Below, piece after piece: positions 61,045 to 64,000 of a stretch of DNA of 64,000 nucleotides. The position numbers and the translations under genes were made by a program. This stretch comes from Dichomitus squalens LYAD-421 SS1 (taxonomy: Eukaryota; Basidiomycota; Agaricomycetes; Polyporales; Polyporaceae). The stretch covers positions 253,679 to 317,678 of the forward strand of contig NW_006766913.1 of NCBI RefSeq assembly GCF_000275845.1, written 5' to 3'. The first letter of the stretch is position 1, and the number at the start of each line of letters is the position of its first letter. Below the pieces are notes generated by a model that was not told the origin of the DNA, made no database searches, and saw nothing but the letters and a program-made list of their open reading frames with translations.

Positions 61045-61671
61045 GAGACATGGGTACATGAACATTACATGACGGCTCTTACAATATCATGTTTGTACAT
61101 TATACATCGCTTGCTGTACTTGTGTTGCACTCTTTGGGTAGTACGCTGCAACTCAGTCCGCTCTGACAATCACAGCACATCTATTCGTCGATCTGAGGTA
61201 CATCTTCCCGACTAGCTAATCGACAGACGAAATCGTATAACTTTCTGAAGCAACCTATATGAGAGGAGCGTCGTCAGCGAGTTATCGCGATAGAAAGAAC
61301 GGAGGAATCAGCAAAGAGTGAAGTTGTCTCATACCCTCGCCCCCAGGGCACACAGGCGAGTGTACCCCTTTGGTGTGAGAGCGAGGGCGATCGAACGCAA
61401 ATTACAAAGTACCATCATATTAAAACAGGCGAAAAGACGGAGTACTCACGAGTTCGCATTGTCAGGACCGTTCAGCAAGCACACCAAGCACACAAGGTCG
61501 TACAACACGAAGTAGTAAGAAGCAAAGTTTGTTACGGCGCTCATGGCAATGTTTGGCTGTGCTTGGCATGTGGCGCTAGTAGCAGAGCGGAGCCAGGAGA
61601 CCCCGCGCCACAACGCTCTTCGGTCTACTACTTACGTCCACGACATCCGTACTGACGAAGGAAAAAACACG
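61045..61671. other. intergenic, 3' flank and promoter
   Basis: It lies between two tandem plus-strand genes. Non-coding, with no recognised element. Confidence 0.35.
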
Positions 61672-62605
61672 ATGTCTCATAACCATTCACATGGAGGAGG
61701 GTGCCATGACGAAAGCCACAATCATGATCACGACCACGGTCTTCCGGAAGATATTGGGTACCGAGATAACTTATACTCACGTATCGACCGTGCCAATGTA
61801 GTCGCCTTGAACGCTGAGGAACCTGGTAAGGGACCAGAAATCATTAAGCCATGGGATCAGCGGATAGACGAGGAGACGGTAGGTAATAATTCATGAACAT
61901 GGGCGGTTGCTTACGTGCCTTCTTCCTCGTAGTATATCGAGTCTGATGCGGACGATCAGCTGTACGGCGTCACCCGACTTTTCTTCCATTATGTAGGCAC
62001 TCACTAGGATGACCCTCAGGATCATCCGTGTCCCTTTCACAGGCGCAGTGAAGCTTCGCGCTTTATTGCTGAAGACAGGGCCGGGAGAAAAGACGGCCGC
62101 GAAAGTCGCCCTCGTAGGTCACGAATTCATCGCTCCATGCGCGTATGCGAGCCAACTCCAATCTACCAGTTCCCCAATGCAGAGCATGTCGACTTCTCTG
62201 ACCTGGAGGATAGGAAACCTTCTCAAGAGTTTACCATTCCACAGAGGAGGGAGGTCGGAGAGTATCACGTTCTGTACGTGATGTCCCATGACATATCGTC
62301 GCAGTCCATCACTCACCCAGTTCGCTATAGGCCGGCGAAGTTCCCCAACCTCACGTCTATCACTCTGTTCTTCCCTGCTTCGCAAGGTGCGGATACCACC
62401 CGCGTTTACTACGTAGGCTTCCTCGGGCAATGGAGCGAGGTGAGTTTTTGGACTCATCATCGATGCGACGTGAATCTGAATGTATCGGACATCACAGCGC
62501 AAGTTCGAGCCAGTCGTAACTGTATACGAGTCAAAACCCAATCTTGCAGATCACGACAAGATTCAAGGCCTGAACGAAAACTGGACAACCCCAGATTCAG
62601 GATAG
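61672..62605 (+). CDS. PITH-domain protein (PITHD1-like, proteasome-interacting)
   Basis: Six exons fit in phase (61672-61878, 61933-61961, 62020-62113, 62170-62273, 62331-62439, 62498-62605; 216 aa). The N-terminus MSHNHSHGGGCHDESHNHDH is His-rich, typical of PITHD1 orthologues. The PITH domain then reads LYSRIDRANVVALNAEEPGK, IIKPWDQRIDEETYIESDAD, DQLIIRVPFTGAVKLRALLL, FPNAEHVDFSDLEDRKPSQE, KFPNLTSITLFFPASQGADT, TRVYYVGFLGQWSE and RKFEPVVTVYESKPNLADHD. It ends NENWTTPDSG. The fold is that of the domain that attaches TXNL1 to the 26S proteasome. There is no thioredoxin domain here. The exact cellular task of the single-domain proteins is not settled. Confidence 0.9.
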
Positions 62606-63027
62606 AATGTAGCCTTGTGCCTCTTGAATTGCGAAGGCAAGAACGGCAGACGGAAACCGATGTCCTCAAATGTAGCTATCCAAGCTCAATGTAATCATAG
62701 CGTTCGCTTGCCATCCTCTTCGCCATTGTTGTGTACGTCCTCTTTCGAGCGTGGGACAATTTGGGCTCAGTTCGACAACATGCATGCCGCTAGCACCACT
62801 GGCAACCACTCTTCGTATACGTAGGCAGATTGCAAACAAGCCTAGCAGCGATCTCGACGAAATATATTCCTTTCCTGGATTCTATCTAATCCAGCACTAC
62901 ACTACCGATATACAGGAGACTCTATTTACTACTGCCACAGGTATACTATCCTACATTCCGTATTCGCAAACCAGTCCCAGAGTCCATTAGCTCCATGCGC
63001 ATGCGAGTTTACTTACCAGCCCCCGCT
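62606..63027. other. intergenic between convergent genes
   Basis: 3' flanks of the PITH gene and of the hypothetical minus-strand gene. No coding pattern supported. Confidence 0.35.
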
Positions 63028-63417
63028 TCAGCCCCGCTTGTTGGCTCGCGTCCACCAGGCTACAGCCCGAGAGACAACGACTTTTTTCAGGTCTTTGCGC
63101 TTGCAGTGGTCGTTAGAGGGCGGATCCGAGGGAGGCTGAGCACGTTCCGAAGCTTGAGGGAAACGATCACCGAAATCGAGGTCGATCCCGAGTCCAATGA
63201 CTCGAGGACTGATGGTCGAGGGGAGGAGGCGAAGAGTAGTTGAAGGCGTCGAGGAGGGTTGAGGGTCTAAATCGTTGTCAAAGAGAATCGGAAGGCGGTT
63301 AAGGATGGAGGCGATGGGGAACTGGGAGGAGTCAGAGACATTGGGGGAGAAGGAAGAAAGTAGCGTCCGGCGCCGGTCGTCGTAGGAGAGAGCATAAGAA
63401 GCAGAGGAGGAAGACAT
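63028..63417 (-). CDS. hypothetical protein
   Basis: A 129-codon frame begins MSSSSASYALSYDDRRRTLL at 63417 and continues FPIASILNRLPILFDNDLDP, LRLLPSTISPRVIGLGIDLD and FGDRFPQASE, ending in a basic stretch. The Ser-rich start, regular hydrophobic spacing and initiation context favour real coding, but I do not recognise a family. An intron or longer 5' part (open to 63489) is possible. Confidence 0.4.
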   Translation of the reverse strand: MSSSSASYALSYDDRRRTLLSSFSPNVSDSSQFPIASILNRLPILFDNDLDPQPSSTPSTTLRLLPSTISPRVIGLGIDLDFGDRFPQASERAQPPSDPPSNDHCKRKDLKKVVVSRAVAWWTRANKRG

Positions 63418-63489
63418 GATCAGGAAGCGGCTGAAGGGAGGATTGACTGCGCAGCAGTGTGAAGTAAGAGGGTAAGGTGGGTGAAACAT

Positions 63490-63901
63490 CGGGCGGTATG
63501 CTTACTGCCCTTATACGTGGCGGCTGCCCTCGTCGTGCATACGCGGAAGAATGCTAGGGATCTCACCGTGAATTTCCGAGCTAAACTGCCCTATTTTGCG
63601 ATAGCGTTAAGAGAAAGACCAGAGCTGCACCCGATGTTTCCCGGGAGGCTGGCAAGAATTACAGTCACAAGTCACCGGTTCACCCGTGAGGCTGACACTG
63701 TCGACCAGCATTCTGGGGAGGTCGCGAGCAACTCACGGCAGAACGCAAGGCAAATGAGCCTATGGTACCTACTGCGTACTCTGCTCCCAGGCATTGCCAA
63801 TGAGTCACTGCGAGACCTCGTCCGTACTTCATAATATACAACAACTGTGGATAGTTGCGGGAAAGCGCTACAGTATACAGGTCAAGCTCAACAGAACGTA
63901 A
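63490..63901. other. intergenic, nothing recognised
   Basis: A 117-codon plus-strand frame (63481-63834) lacks any recognisable domain and lies between two minus-strand genes. Treated as non-coding. Confidence 0.3.
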
Positions 63902-64000
63902 TCAAGCCATACCGCCCAATGACCCGTTCGACCCCCCACCGCCCTCCTGGCTCCGTTGCATGAACGACTGTAGCATCTCGTAGCTCAGCCCACTCACCCC
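63902..64000 (-). CDS. 3' end of an unidentified gene (partial)
   Basis: From the right edge the minus strand reads VSGLSYEMLQSFMQRSQEGG then GGSNGSLGGMA and a TGA stop (63902-63904). The helical YEMLQSFMQR segment and Gly/Ser-rich end look like a protein C-terminus. The gene body is outside the window, so no identity is offered. Confidence 0.4.
   Translation of the reverse strand, partial: GVSGLSYEMLQSFMQRSQEGGGGSNGSLGGMA

Noticed and set aside
1..64000. CRISPR array, bacterial operon features or integrated virus
   Set aside because: No regularly spaced identical repeats, no polycistronic layout, and the genes are intron-rich and fungal. No reverse transcriptase, integrase, transposase or capsid motif was recognised.

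Overview
The window is nuclear DNA of a filamentous basidiomycete fungus, most likely an agaricomycete of the wood-decay (polypore-like) type. The evidence is dense genes with many 50-70 nt GT-AG introns, a CBM1-bearing GH5 cellulase, several copies of a seven-helix membrane protein family that I recognise as the agaricomycete DUF6534 type, small secreted 'glycopeptide' proteins, and an F-box/WD40 protein. Species cannot be named from sequence alone. Exon boundaries given here were deduced by hand from splice motifs and frame continuity.

Left part (1-19.3 kb) is mostly conserved housekeeping: a 3' gene end (1-366, +), an arrestin-domain trafficking adaptor (1055-5652, -), a TPR protein (about 6.1-8.5 kb, +), a first DUF6534 membrane protein (9.9-12.2 kb, +), a triple ZZ-zinc-finger protein (12.9-14.2 kb, -) divergent from a RIX7/NVL double AAA ATPase for 60S ribosome maturation (14.4-17.3 kb, +), and the PP2A methylesterase PPE1 (17.8-19.3 kb, +).

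Centre (19.3-44.8 kb) is gene-poor accessory DNA. It holds a tRNA-Gly(GCC), four minus-strand copies of a small secreted Cys-rich family (two intact, one with a nonsense codon, one truncated), an F-box gene that reads through a 52-nt intron into a WD40 propeller, a second DUF6534 gene, an intact medium-chain NADPH oxidoreductase, and a decayed duplicate of that gene's 3' end with flank. Long stretches here have no supportable gene.

Right part (44.8-64 kb) starts with three tandem DUF6534 genes (44.8-53.5 kb, all +), then a CBM1-GH5 endoglucanase (-), a mitochondrial ribosomal protein uL30m (-), a DPB11/TopBP1-like four-BRCT checkpoint protein (+), a PITH-domain protein (+), a hypothetical gene (-) and the 3' end of another (-).

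The main unexplained signal is the coexistence, in one 45-kb accessory block, of two locally expanded lineage-specific families: membrane DUF6534 proteins and secreted Cys-rich proteins. Both show birth and decay, next to an F-box/WD40 gene. Whether they work together is not shown by the sequence.
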